From Planctomycetaceae bacterium UBA6172 (GTDB taxonomy: Bacteria > Planctomycetota > Planctomycetia > Pirellulales > Pirellulaceae): a stretch of DNA of 16,159 bases. The DNA is taken from the NCBI GenBank assembly GCA_002422955.1, contig DITY01000316.1, positions 2,012 to 18,170 of the forward strand. The letters are read 5' to 3'. How positions within the stretch are numbered: the first letter of the stretch is position 1; the number at the start of each line of letters is the position of its first letter. A program made the translations under genes and the position numbers. Below the pieces are notes generated by a model. That model saw only the letters and a program-made list of their open reading frames with translations, did not search any database and had not been told where the DNA came from. This document shows positions 6,597 through 15,200 of this stretch, piece by piece.

Positions 6597-7105
6597 CCCA
6601 CCGATTACGAGAGTCCTCCATGTCCGACCGAAGCGTCCGTCCGTTCCCTATTTGTCATCTTTTCGCACTCGGACTGCTGTCCTTGTTCGCGGGTTGCGGC
6701 TCGGGGGACCGAGTTGAGGTTTATCCGACCAAAGGGGTGGTGTTGTTTGATGGGGAGCCCATGATGGGTGGCGGGGCGATCTCGTTCGTACCGCTCGACA
6801 ACCAGCTGGGGAAGGCTGCCGGCGGGACGATTGACAAAGAGGGCAAGTTCACGATGTCCACCTACGACCCCGACGATGGCTCGATGGCAGGCAAGTTCCG
6901 TGTGATTGTCATGCAGTCGACCGTTGAAGAGATCGAGACCGTGGGCGATACCGATGTCGAAGGGGCCGAGGATACCTCCGGCGAGTTCACGGTGCCGGTG
7001 GCAAAGCGGATTCCTTTCACTTATGCCGACACGGCCAATTCGCCGCTGATGACCGAAGTCAAAGCGGACGGGCCGAACGAACTGACGTTGGAATTATCGA
7101 AGTAA
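6593..7105 (+). CDS. Lipoprotein, carboxypeptidase-regulatory-like, DUF1559 partner
   Basis: The 170-residue protein carries a lipoprotein signal, LFALGLLSLFAGC, with the lipobox Cys at residue 35 of this reading. The mature chain shows the same plan as the lipoprotein at 2290-2736: VYPTKGVVLFDGEPMMGGGAI, a FVPL strand, a GTIDKEGKFTMSTYDPDDG turn, MAGKFRVIVMQ, and a last strand NELTLELSK. An acidic insert (about residues 115-128) distinguishes it. The first ATG overlaps the DUF1559 stop by four bases, suggesting translational coupling. The second ATG at 6620 has a weak GAGAG upstream and gives a more usual signal-peptide length, so the true start is undecided. Its role is unknown. Confidence 0.88.
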   Translation: MTHRLRESSMSDRSVRPFPICHLFALGLLSLFAGCGSGDRVEVYPTKGVVLFDGEPMMGGGAISFVPLDNQLGKAAGGTIDKEGKFTMSTYDPDDGSMAGKFRVIVMQSTVEEIETVGDTDVEGAEDTSGEFTVPVAKRIPFTYADTANSPLMTEVKADGPNELTLELSK

Positions 7106-7202
7106 GTACGAGCCCGGGCCGTCGATTCGTGTGGCTCGGACGAAGCGATCACGAAGGGACCTTTGACAGCGGCTTGGGCTGGGCTCGTCACGGAATGCAT
7201 CG

Positions 7203-8222
7203 ATGACGATCGCACCGGATTCATTACTGACCGCCGCCCCTCGTGCTCGGTTGACCGATCGCACCGCCGCCGCCACGTCGGGCTGGCTCGTCCATCCCGT
7301 TTTTGACTTGCTATTGGTGGCCAATGTCCTCTGGCCGTTGTTGATTTGGCTGGGGGCCACGGACGGTTTCGGCAGACGGGACGGGCTGCTGTTTTGGCAG
7401 GTCTACTTCATCACGACTCCCCACCGCTGGGTCACCCTGTTGCTGGTCTTCGGTGATCGCCAGCGATTCCGATCGCGAAGTGGACTGTTTGTCGGCATCG
7501 CGGTCGCGGTCGTGGCGGTTACCCTCGGAGTTCGTTTCGGTACCGGCAGTCTCACCTGCCTGTTGGCCATCGACTACCTTTGGAACGCTTGGCATTTTTC
7601 CGCACAGCACCACGGGATCGCGCGGTTGTATTCTCGCCAATCGGCCGGACAAGTCGCTGAGCCGAGTTGGGAGAAGTGGGCTTTCCGACTGTTCCTGCTC
7701 TATGTCATTTTTCGCGTCGCGGGGACCACTTGGTCGCTCGAGAACTTGGAACTCGGGTTGGCCCAATTCGATTTCGTCGTGCTCGTGATCCCGATCGTGC
7801 TGTTGGCCCGCGCGGCTCGGGCCCCGTTCGCCTTGGAGGGCGGCGGCCTCGTCTATCGAGCCAGCGTCTGTGGCTTGTATCTCGGCATGCTCTGGGCGGT
7901 GCATGAACAGCGACCCGGGATGGTGCTGGCCTTTGCCACCGCGTCGGCCCTGTTTCATGCGACCGAGTACTTGGCGGTGGTCGGCTGGACGCTGCATAGG
8001 AAGCGGGGCAAGGACACTTCCGCACTCGGTTTACTCGGCTGGATCATTCCACGCTGGGTCTTGATGATGGCAGTCTTCATGATGATCCTTGGGGCTGGCG
8101 GATACTGGCTGGACCAACGCTGGTTGGAGGCGTGGTTGACCGTCAACGTCGCGGTCGCGTTCCTGCACTACGCCTACGACGGTCTGATCTGGCGTCGGTC
8201 GGGTGCGGCGAGCCCAGCTTGA
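7203..8222 (+). CDS. Multi-pass membrane protein with conserved-looking histidine motifs
   Basis: I do not recognise a named family. The 339 residues contain about 9-10 hydrophobic segments (roughly 33-51, 61-83, 94-111, 116-130, 161-175, 190-205, 218-233, 238-262, 283-302, 310-325). Histidines sit in or beside membrane helices in distinctive motifs: ITTPHRWVT (His74), WNAWHFSAQHHGIARLY (His131, 136, 137), LFHATEYLAVVGW (His252) and FLHYAYDGLIWR (His322). This distribution resembles integral-membrane metal- or haem-binding proteins, but no family assignment follows from it. The gene starts 97 bases after the lipoprotein gene and is followed after 130 bases by another membrane protein, so a shared transcript is possible. 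A GGA eight bases before the ATG supports the start. Confidence 0.8.
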   Translation: MTIAPDSLLTAAPRARLTDRTAAATSGWLVHPVFDLLLVANVLWPLLIWLGATDGFGRRDGLLFWQVYFITTPHRWVTLLLVFGDRQRFRSRSGLFVGIAVAVVAVTLGVRFGTGSLTCLLAIDYLWNAWHFSAQHHGIARLYSRQSAGQVAEPSWEKWAFRLFLLYVIFRVAGTTWSLENLELGLAQFDFVVLVIPIVLLARAARAPFALEGGGLVYRASVCGLYLGMLWAVHEQRPGMVLAFATASALFHATEYLAVVGWTLHRKRGKDTSALGLLGWIIPRWVLMMAVFMMILGAGGYWLDQRWLEAWLTVNVAVAFLHYAYDGLIWRRSGAASPA

Positions 8223-8352
8223 TGCCGATCCCAGCTGTTTTTCCAAGTTGCTGATCGAGCCGGAGTGCGTCAGGAAGTGGGATCGGCCCGATCCGCCATC
8301 GTTGAATATCAAACCGTCTGCGTTCTAGCTGCTCGACCCCGAGACCTGAAGC

Positions 8353-9549
8353 TTGTTTCCTTTCATCACCACCGACGTTTTCCTCGTTGGGCTGGCCTTT
8401 GCCCTGCCGCTGGGCCTCCTGTTGGCGGCGCACGTCTCGGGACGCGTTTCGAATTCCGTCGCCGGGTTCGCTGGATTCGGCTTGATCGGCTTTTCGATCG
8501 TCGTGTTGGCGGTTCTGAACTTGGCGGTCGATCGCGGGGCTTGGGAGGCATCAGGAATCGCTGCGGGGACCTTTGGCGGTGGCGCTGCGCTTCGGAGCAT
8601 GTTGGCGATCCTATTTTCGGTCGGCGGAGTGCTGGTGCTCGTGAGCTTGTCCGCAGGCAAACTCGAGCGGCTGATGATCGAAATCGCTCGCCAATCGCAT
8701 GGAGCGGCAATGGTCACATCCGCGGTGGCGGCGGTCCTGATGCCGCTGGTGTTCGTGCAGGTCAGGTGCCAGTACGGCTGGAAGCGGTTTGAGGAACTCA
8801 GTGAGAGCACGCGGATCGGCGAAGCTCGTTCCGAGTTGTTGACGGTTCTACGACTCGCGCCGAACTCGAGTTGGCGAGGACGATCGGTCGCGGAGGCCTT
8901 CCGAGAGGTGCAAGCGGAATACGACCGGATTGAGCAGGCTCGACAGCGAGTCCCCCATCCGCCCAGCAGTGCAGAGGACGCACTACAGCAAGCCCGGTTC
9001 CTCGCGATCCTGGGCAAAACAGACCTGGCGCTGGGCTACCTCGAGCAGTTCCCGGCGGCGTCGCAATCCGTCGAGGCCGCGCTGCTTCGCGGGACGATGA
9101 TGGAAGCTCGCCAGTCGTGGCGCGAAGCGGTCGGCCAGTACGTCTTGGGCCAAAACTTGTTGAGGGAATCCGGCGAGTCAATCGAGGGGTCACCGGAGTT
9201 GCAGACCGCGCTGCGGGGCGAAGGCTTTTGTCGACGTAAAGCGGGCGATCTGCAGGGGGCCGAGCGGGCCTATCTGGAGTTGATGCGATCGGCACCGTCG
9301 GGAAACCACGCCCTGCTGCTGGCATACTTTTACGAAGACACACAGAAGACATCAGCCGCCCAGCGGTGGGTCCGTGAAGCGGTGCGGCTCGAACCGGCGC
9401 GCCGCGAAGAGGCGGAGTTGCTGATCGAAAAGTTGTCGACCAGCCACTTCGGGTGTTTTCAGGTTTATCGCGGACTGCGTCGCGAGCCGCTCGCGTTTCC
9501 CAGTGCATCCGCCGTTACTCGTGAACGTGCGATTCCCACAACGCCCTGA
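8353..9549 (+). CDS. Membrane protein with C-terminal TPR-like domain
   Basis: The 398-residue frame begins with a TTG; an in-frame stop two codons upstream (8347-8349) excludes a longer version, and no strong Shine-Dalgarno is seen. The N-terminal part has four hydrophobic helices (about 8-28, 36-58, 82-101, 118-137). After a linker, residues about 205-350 form helical pairs of TPR type: ALQQARFLAILGKTDLALGYL, LLRGTMMEARQSWREAVGQY, GEGFCRRKAGDLQGAERAYL and LLLAYFYEDTQKTSAAQRWV. TPR domains bind protein partners; the partner and the cell-face of the domain are unknown. It may work with the histidine-rich membrane protein encoded just upstream. The 150-bp repeat follows 38 bases after the stop. 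Confidence 0.82.
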   Translation: MFPFITTDVFLVGLAFALPLGLLLAAHVSGRVSNSVAGFAGFGLIGFSIVVLAVLNLAVDRGAWEASGIAAGTFGGGAALRSMLAILFSVGGVLVLVSLSAGKLERLMIEIARQSHGAAMVTSAVAAVLMPLVFVQVRCQYGWKRFEELSESTRIGEARSELLTVLRLAPNSSWRGRSVAEAFREVQAEYDRIEQARQRVPHPPSSAEDALQQARFLAILGKTDLALGYLEQFPAASQSVEAALLRGTMMEARQSWREAVGQYVLGQNLLRESGESIEGSPELQTALRGEGFCRRKAGDLQGAERAYLELMRSAPSGNHALLLAYFYEDTQKTSAAQRWVREAVRLEPARREEAELLIEKLSTSHFGCFQVYRGLRREPLAFPSASAVTRERAIPTTP

Positions 9550-9586
9550 AAACGCTGGCGACCGTAAAGGCTCATCAGGCGAGTTT

Positions 9587-9737
9587 CGAGAACATCGAGA
9601 GACCTGACCCGAAGGGCGTCGTTCGGTTCCTGAATCGTCTGGGAATCGTCATTGAGCGAGCTCGCGCTGTGTCTAATACCGTCCGTGCGTTGTGAACTTG
9701 TGAACCGCACAGAAAATGGCTGGCACCTTCCGAATCT
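9587..9737 (+). repeat. 150-bp dispersed repeat, copy 2, with REP-like core
   Basis: This is the second copy of the element at 4639-4788 (about 91% identical by my count) and carries the core CAGAAAATGGCTGGCACC at 9710-9734. The 3' end continues into a short direct repeat, CTTCCGAAT twice (about 9727-9744). It sits in the gap between two plus-strand genes, 5 kb from the transposase. Confidence 0.75.
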
Positions 9738-9889
9738 TCCGAATCATCCGGGGAACGAAAATCATCACCCCGCGGTGGGTGGCGCGAATCGTGGACGGCA
9801 CCGCGCCGGGAATGGCGTGACAGGCGAGTTGCCGGTAATTACGATCAAACGCTGTCTTATCTTCGAACTTGATCAGCGGGGTGCCGTCG
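9738..9889. other. Leader region of the SPFH/NAD-kinase-like pair
   Basis: No gene is visible. CGCGGTG (9771-9777) and CACCGCG (9799-9805) form a perfect 7-bp inverted repeat with a 21-base loop; an overlapping GGCGCG/CGCGCC pair (9781-9786 with 9802-9807) competes with it. A promoter for the pair should lie here, but I cannot point to one. Confidence 0.35.
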
Positions 9890-10849
9890 ATGCTGGGAAT
9901 TCGCTATCTCAAGGTGCCGGCGACCAATTACGTTCTGCTCTACCAAGGTGGGACGATCCGAAAGCACGGGGCCGGGCTGTCGCTGTTTTATTTCGCGCCC
10001 ACTTCCGTGATCGCGCTCGTCCCGATCAACAGCGTCGATGTCCCGTTCGCCTTCACCGAGGTTTCGTCCGACTTCCAGGAAGTGACGGTCCAGGGAACGC
10101 TGACCTACCGCATTCGCGACGCGATCCAGATCGCGTCGTTGCTCGATTACACGGTCGACGTTCGGCAACGTTATCAGTCGGATGACCCTTCGAAACTTGG
10201 GGAGCGGCTTGTTCAGGCCGCTCAAGCGGGAGCGCGGGCCTTCATCCAGTCACGGCCACTCAAGGCGGTCCTGGTCAGCTCGGTCGAATTGGTCGAGTCG
10301 GTGGCCGAGGCACTCCGCGGCTCGGAGACGATTGGCCAACTCGGCATCGACGTGCTCTCGGTCGCCATCGCGTCGCTCAAGCCCCACCCGGAAATGGCGA
10401 AAGCCCTGCAGGCGCAGGCTCGCGAGCAATTGCTGAAACAGGCGGACGAGGCGATTTACGAGCGTCGAAACACCGCCGTCGAACTGGAGCGGACGATCCG
10501 CGAGAACGAGTTGAGCACCGAGATCGCCGTCGCCCAGAAGCGTCGGCAGGTTCGTGAGACGGAAATGCAAGCTGAGATTGCCGTCGAGCATCAGCGTGCG
10601 GAGTTGGTCGATTCACGGGTGGCGAACCAGCAGAAGGAATCGGCGGCGCGCGCGGCGGCGCTGGAGGCGATGCTGAAGCCGGTCCGGGACGTTGACTGGC
10701 GAACGCTGCTGGCCATGCAGGGCGCGGTCCAACCCGCAACGTTGATCTCGTCCGCCTTCGACCAACTGGCAAGTAACGCCGAAAAGATCGGCCAACTGAA
10801 TATTTCTCCCGACTTGCTAGCGACCCTGCTAAACCGCGGCCAGGAGTGA
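9890..10849 (+). CDS. SPFH / band 7 (stomatin-prohibitin-like) protein without N-terminal membrane anchor
   Basis: From the ATG at 9890 the protein has 319 residues. The SPFH fold covers about residues 1-165: IRYLKVPATNYVLLYQGG, GAGLSLFYFAPTSVIALVP, VDVPFAFTEVSSDFQEVTVQ, GTLTYRIRD, a helical stretch LVQAAQAGARAFI, then LGIDVLSVAIASLKPHPEM. A long charged helix rich in Glu, Arg and Ala (about 170-265) is the usual SPFH coiled coil for oligomers. There is no N-terminal transmembrane segment; the chain begins directly on the first strand, so any membrane contact is peripheral. GGGG eight bases upstream favours this ATG over the in-frame TTG at 9869 or GTG at 9881. The stop is 4 bases before the next gene. 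SPFH proteins scaffold membrane microdomains or partner enzymes; here the likely partner is the NAD-kinase-like protein. Confidence 0.88.
   Translation: MLGIRYLKVPATNYVLLYQGGTIRKHGAGLSLFYFAPTSVIALVPINSVDVPFAFTEVSSDFQEVTVQGTLTYRIRDAIQIASLLDYTVDVRQRYQSDDPSKLGERLVQAAQAGARAFIQSRPLKAVLVSSVELVESVAEALRGSETIGQLGIDVLSVAIASLKPHPEMAKALQAQAREQLLKQADEAIYERRNTAVELERTIRENELSTEIAVAQKRRQVRETEMQAEIAVEHQRAELVDSRVANQQKESAARAAALEAMLKPVRDVDWRTLLAMQGAVQPATLISSAFDQLASNAEKIGQLNISPDLLATLLNRGQE
10842..10846 (+). promoter_or_regulatory. Shine-Dalgarno of the NAD-kinase-like gene inside the SPFH gene
   Basis: AGGAG lies in the last codons of the SPFH gene, seven bases before the ATG at 10854. This ties translation of the two genes together. 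Confidence 0.65.
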
Positions 10850-10853
10850 CGGG

Positions 10854-11852
10854 ATGCTGAACCAGCAGCCGAGAATCGCCGTGGTCACGCGTGAAACACG
10901 ACTCAAGGGAGTGCTTCGTCGCTGGTCAACCCTGGGACAAGCCAAGTTCGTCTTTCGCAGATCACGAGCCCTAGCGGCGACCGAAAACCTGGACGTCCCC
11001 CAGGCCGTGGCCCTGTCCGAGCAGGCGGCCGATGAGGACTTCGAGAGCATTGAAACCGAAGACCGCGCGTACCAGGAATCGATTCAGCAGTTGGTCAGTT
11101 CACTCGACTTCGGGTTTCCGGTGCAAGTGGTCGATCGGCAGTACTTGCCGAATTTCGATTTCGGCCTGTGTGCCGCCGTGGTGGTGATCGGACAGGATGG
11201 TCTCGTGGCCAACACGGCGAAATACTCGCTGGAAGTGCCGATCATTGGCGTCAACCCGGATCCGGCCCGGTTCGATGGTGTGCTCCTGCCGTTCCAGTTG
11301 CACGAAGTCCGTCCGGTCGTTCAGCATGTGCTGAAGCGGCAAGCGCGGCTCCGCGACGTCACGCTCGCCCAGGCTACGTTGCACGACGGGCAAACCTTGC
11401 TGGCGTTCAACGACCTGTTCGTGGGCGTAAACAGCCACGTGTCGGCTCGCTATCAGATTCGCACGGGAGACCTGCAGGAAGAGCAATCTTCCAGCGGGAT
11501 TCTGGTCTGCACTGGGGCGGGGTCGACCGGGTGGATGTCGTCCGTATTCAACATGGCTGGTGGAGTGGCCACGTTCCTCGGCCTTCCGCAACCCGACCAG
11601 GGACCACGCATGGCTTGGGAGGATCGTCGGCTACTGTGGGCCGTGCGTGAGCCGTTCGTCAGCAGAACGACGAAAGCGTCCCTGGTCATGGGCAGCCTTG
11701 CCGACGGCGATGATCTGGTGGTGGAATCGCAGATGCCGGCCGGCGGCGTGATTTTCTCGGACGGGGTCGAGTCGGACTTTCTGGAGTTCAATGCCGGCAG
11801 CATCGCCCGCATTGCGACCGCAGCGTCACGCGCTCGGCTGGTGGTCGGGTAG
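10854..11852 (+). CDS. Divergent NAD kinase-fold protein
   Basis: The 332-residue protein follows the NAD kinase motif order with changes. AAVVVIGQDGLVANTAKY (113-116 is GQDG) takes the place of the catalytic GGDG loop, keeping the Asp. IIGVNPDP (134-137) stands where NadK has its N-x-G loop. LLAFNDLFVG (185-187) replaces the usual NE motif with ND. SSGILVCTGAGSTGWMSS (213-230) matches the glycine-rich STPTGSTAY segment, and VIFSDG (302-304) the last strand. The first 80 residues are an extra charged N-terminal region. The fold assignment is fairly firm; whether it phosphorylates NAD is not, given the altered loops. Housekeeping NadK is usually encoded elsewhere, and coupling to an SPFH gene suggests a specialised role. 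Confidence 0.82.
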   Translation: MLNQQPRIAVVTRETRLKGVLRRWSTLGQAKFVFRRSRALAATENLDVPQAVALSEQAADEDFESIETEDRAYQESIQQLVSSLDFGFPVQVVDRQYLPNFDFGLCAAVVVIGQDGLVANTAKYSLEVPIIGVNPDPARFDGVLLPFQLHEVRPVVQHVLKRQARLRDVTLAQATLHDGQTLLAFNDLFVGVNSHVSARYQIRTGDLQEEQSSSGILVCTGAGSTGWMSSVFNMAGGVATFLGLPQPDQGPRMAWEDRRLLWAVREPFVSRTTKASLVMGSLADGDDLVVESQMPAGGVIFSDGVESDFLEFNAGSIARIATAASRARLVVG

Positions 11853-12260
11853 AGTTAGCCGGTGGTTGAACGCATTCCGCGGCAGAGCTGGATTGGTGAT
11901 GCCGAAAGCAGTTCACCTAAAAGTGCGGTATGCCGGTCGCGGATACCATCATCAGGCCTTCGGAGAGGGCCACCCGCCTTACGCTCCGCCAGGGAAAAAA
12001 CTTGTGTTTAAATGGGGTGAGACTTTGGCCCGTTGAGGGAGCGGTCTTGCGCCCGAAGTGGGCTATTTGGCGGGTGGGTCAGCGTGCCGAGTTGCTGCTG
12101 TTTTCGCTGCCGGATGCGTGCGTCGGCAGATCGTGTGGGGTAATCTAGGGGCGACACCCAACGCGATCGATTATTCGCTGTTGACTGCCTGGGCGTTGCC
12201 GGCGGTTGTGTTCGCGCGGTTTGTCCGCTGCGGTGAGTTGCTGTCGTTCCTCGAACCACG
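11853..12260. other. 408-bp gap before the large fusion gene
   Basis: No firm gene. A 45-codon frame at 11899-12036 plus (starting MPKAVHLKVRYAG, ending WGETLAR) has a GGA upstream of its ATG, but no recognised homologue and no strong coding signal. A small GCCC/GGGC hairpin lies at 12051-12063. The promoter of the 12261 gene is expected here; no clear -35/-10 pair was seen. Confidence 0.4.
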
Positions 12261-15200
12261 ATGATGTCGATGATCAGTCTGGAGTTGTTCTCGGGCTTCC
12301 GCCGTCACGCGACCTTTTGGGCATGCGCCGCGATCCTGCTCGCCCTGCCGACGCGGTTGCTGGCGCAGGCGGCGGCGCCGGGTGAGGCGGTGTGGTTAGC
12401 CGGGCTTGCCAAGGTCGATATCACGCCCAGGGAACCGGTGCGGCTATCGGGTTATGGCAATCGCAACATGCCGAGCGAGGGCGTCGACTCGCCGCTGTCG
12501 GTCCGCTGCTTGGCATTCCGCAAGGCGACGGATGAAGTGCCGCAAGGTCGAGCGGTCGGGGAGTCGGTCCAGGTGTTGTTATCAGTCGACACGGTCGGGT
12601 TGTCCGGCGCCCTGACGCGCGAGATGTCGCAACGGTTGCTGGAAAAGTACGGCGTGCGGCGTGAGCGTCTGGTGTTGGCCAGCACGCATTCGCATTGCGC
12701 CCCGGACTTGGTCAGCGGGCTGGCAAACATTTTCTCGACTCCGCTCTCGGATCTCGAACGCGAGGCCGGGATTCGATATCGCGAGCGAGTGGTCGAAGCG
12801 GTTGTGGAAGCGGTCGGGATCGCGCTTGCCGATTTGCGTCCGGCGCGATTGGCCCACGGCAGTGGCGAGGTCAAGTTTGCGGTCAACCGCCGCGTCCTCA
12901 AGGATGGTCGCTGGTCCGGGTTCGGCGTGCAGCCTGACGGCATCGTCGACCATAGCCTGCCGATCCTGCGGGTGACCGAACCGGGGGGCAAGCTGCGGGG
13001 CGTGGTTTACAACTATGCCTGTCACTGCACGACCTTGGGGGGCGATCACAATCGCGTCAACGGCGACTGGTCGGGGTTCGCATCCGAGTCGCTCGAAACC
13101 AAGTACCCCGGCGTCGTGGCCTTGTCGACGATCGGTTGTGGCGCGGACGCCAATCCCGAACCTCGCGGAACTTTGGAAAACGCGGTCACCCATGCGAAGG
13201 TGATGGCTGCCGAGGTCGAGCGGGTGCTCTCGCAGCCGCTCCGCGAGATCGTTGCCGATGTCGATGCGAAAGTCGATCACGCGGCCCTGTCGTTCGAGCT
13301 GCCGACGATCGAGGAAGTGCGCCAAAAGATCGAGGGGGGCAAGACGCCTCAGATCCGTCGGCATGCGGCTTATCTCGATTCGATCTATCGCGAAGAGGGC
13401 CGGTTGCCCGCGACTTACCCGGTACCGATCCAAGCGTGGCGGTTCGGCGATCAGCTGACGATGATCTTTTTGGGTGGCGAGGTCGTCGTCGATTACGCCC
13501 AGCGGCTCAAACGCGAGCTCGCCGACGATTCGCTGTGGGTGACCGCTTATGCGGGTGACGTGCTGGGCTACATCGCCAGCGAACGGATGCGAAAGGAAGG
13601 CGGCTACGAGTTCGACGCTTCCACCGTTTACTACAACCTGCCCGGCCCCTGGGCGGCGGGAACCGAGGACAACCTGATCTCGCAGGTCATGACCCTGCTT
13701 CAGGGGGACAAGCCGCAATCGCCCGTCGCGCCCGAGGATGCGTTGGGAACGATGCGGATGAGCAGCGATCAGTACCGCATCGAATTGGTCGCGGCCGAAC
13801 CGCTGGTCCAGGACCCGATCAACATCGCCTTCGGCGCGGACGGCAGGTTGTGGGTCGTCGAGATGGGCGATTACCCCCGCGGCGAACGTGGGGGCCGCAT
13901 CAAATTTCTCGAAGACACCACCGGCGATGGGAAGTACGATCGCGCGACCGTGTTCCTCGATCAACTCGCCTTCCCGACCGGCGTGATGCCGTGGCGTGAC
14001 GGCGTGCTGTTGACCGTCGCGCCCGATATCCTGTTCGCCCGCGATACCGACGGAGACGGGCGAGCCGATCAGGTAGAGCCAATTTACACCGGATTCAAGC
14101 TGGCCAACCCCCAGCACCGTATCAGCGGCTTTACCTATGGCTTGGACCATTCGTTGCACTGCGCCGCCGGGGACAACCAAGGCGAAATCAAAAGCGTGAA
14201 GACGGGTCAGGTGATCAACGCGTCGGGACGCGATATTCAGATTTGGCCCGATGCCGGAGGGCTCGCCGCCACCAGCGGTCGGACCCAGTTCATGCGCAGC
14301 CGCGACGATTGGGGCCAGTGGTTCGGCAATGACAATTCGCGGCCGATGTACCACTACCCCGTCGACGCCGCGTATCTGAAACGCAACCCGGCCGTGAGTT
14401 ACGACAACGGCCAGCAACAGTTATTCGACCCACCCGTCGCGCCGCCGGTGTTTCCCGCGACGTCGGCCGCGGTGCGTTACAACGACTTGTACGCCGCGAA
14501 CCGCTTCACGTCGGCCTGCAGCAGCAGCGTTTCGCGTTCGCCCCATTTCGACGTCGACGGCCTGAAAGCCGCGTTCATCTGTGAACCGGTCCATAACTTG
14601 GTCCATCGCGCGTTGTTGATTCCCGAAGGGGCGAGCTATCGCGCTGGCCGCTCCGCGAGCGAACAGGATCGCGAGTTCCTCGCTTCGACCGACCCATGGT
14701 TCCGTCCGGTGCGATCCGACATCGGTCCCGACGGGGGGTTGTGGGTGGTCGACATGTACCGCCAAACGATCGAGCATCCCGAATGGATTCCTCAGGCCTG
14801 GCAGACGCAACTGGACCTGTATGCCGGGGGCAATGCCGGTCGCATTTACCGGATCGTGCCCCGCGACGGCGCCGCTCCCCTGCCCGGCCGGATCGATCAA
14901 CTCAGTTCCGAAGCACTCGTCGAACTGCTCCGCTCGCCGATCGGGCCGTTGCGTGACATCGCGGCGCGGTTGCTGGTCGAGCGTTCTTCCTCCGAGGATG
15001 TGACCGGGGGGCAATCCGGCTGGATGGCTCGGCTGGGCGAGTTGGCCGATCAGCAGGAATCCGCTTTCGGACACGTTCAGGCGCTGAGCCTGCTGGAGGT
15101 GCTCGGCAAGCTCGAGACCCCGCGGATCGTGTCCGCTTTGAAGGCTGACGATCCGGGCGTGTTGTTGGTCGCGGTTCGCTTGGCAGAATCCCGTTTAGCC

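Noticed and set aside
12582..14417. 611-codon minus-strand open frame
   Set aside because: It lies wholly antisense to the ceramidase/dehydrogenase fusion, whose motifs are clear. Long antisense frames are common in GC-rich genes; the product has no domain order I recognise.
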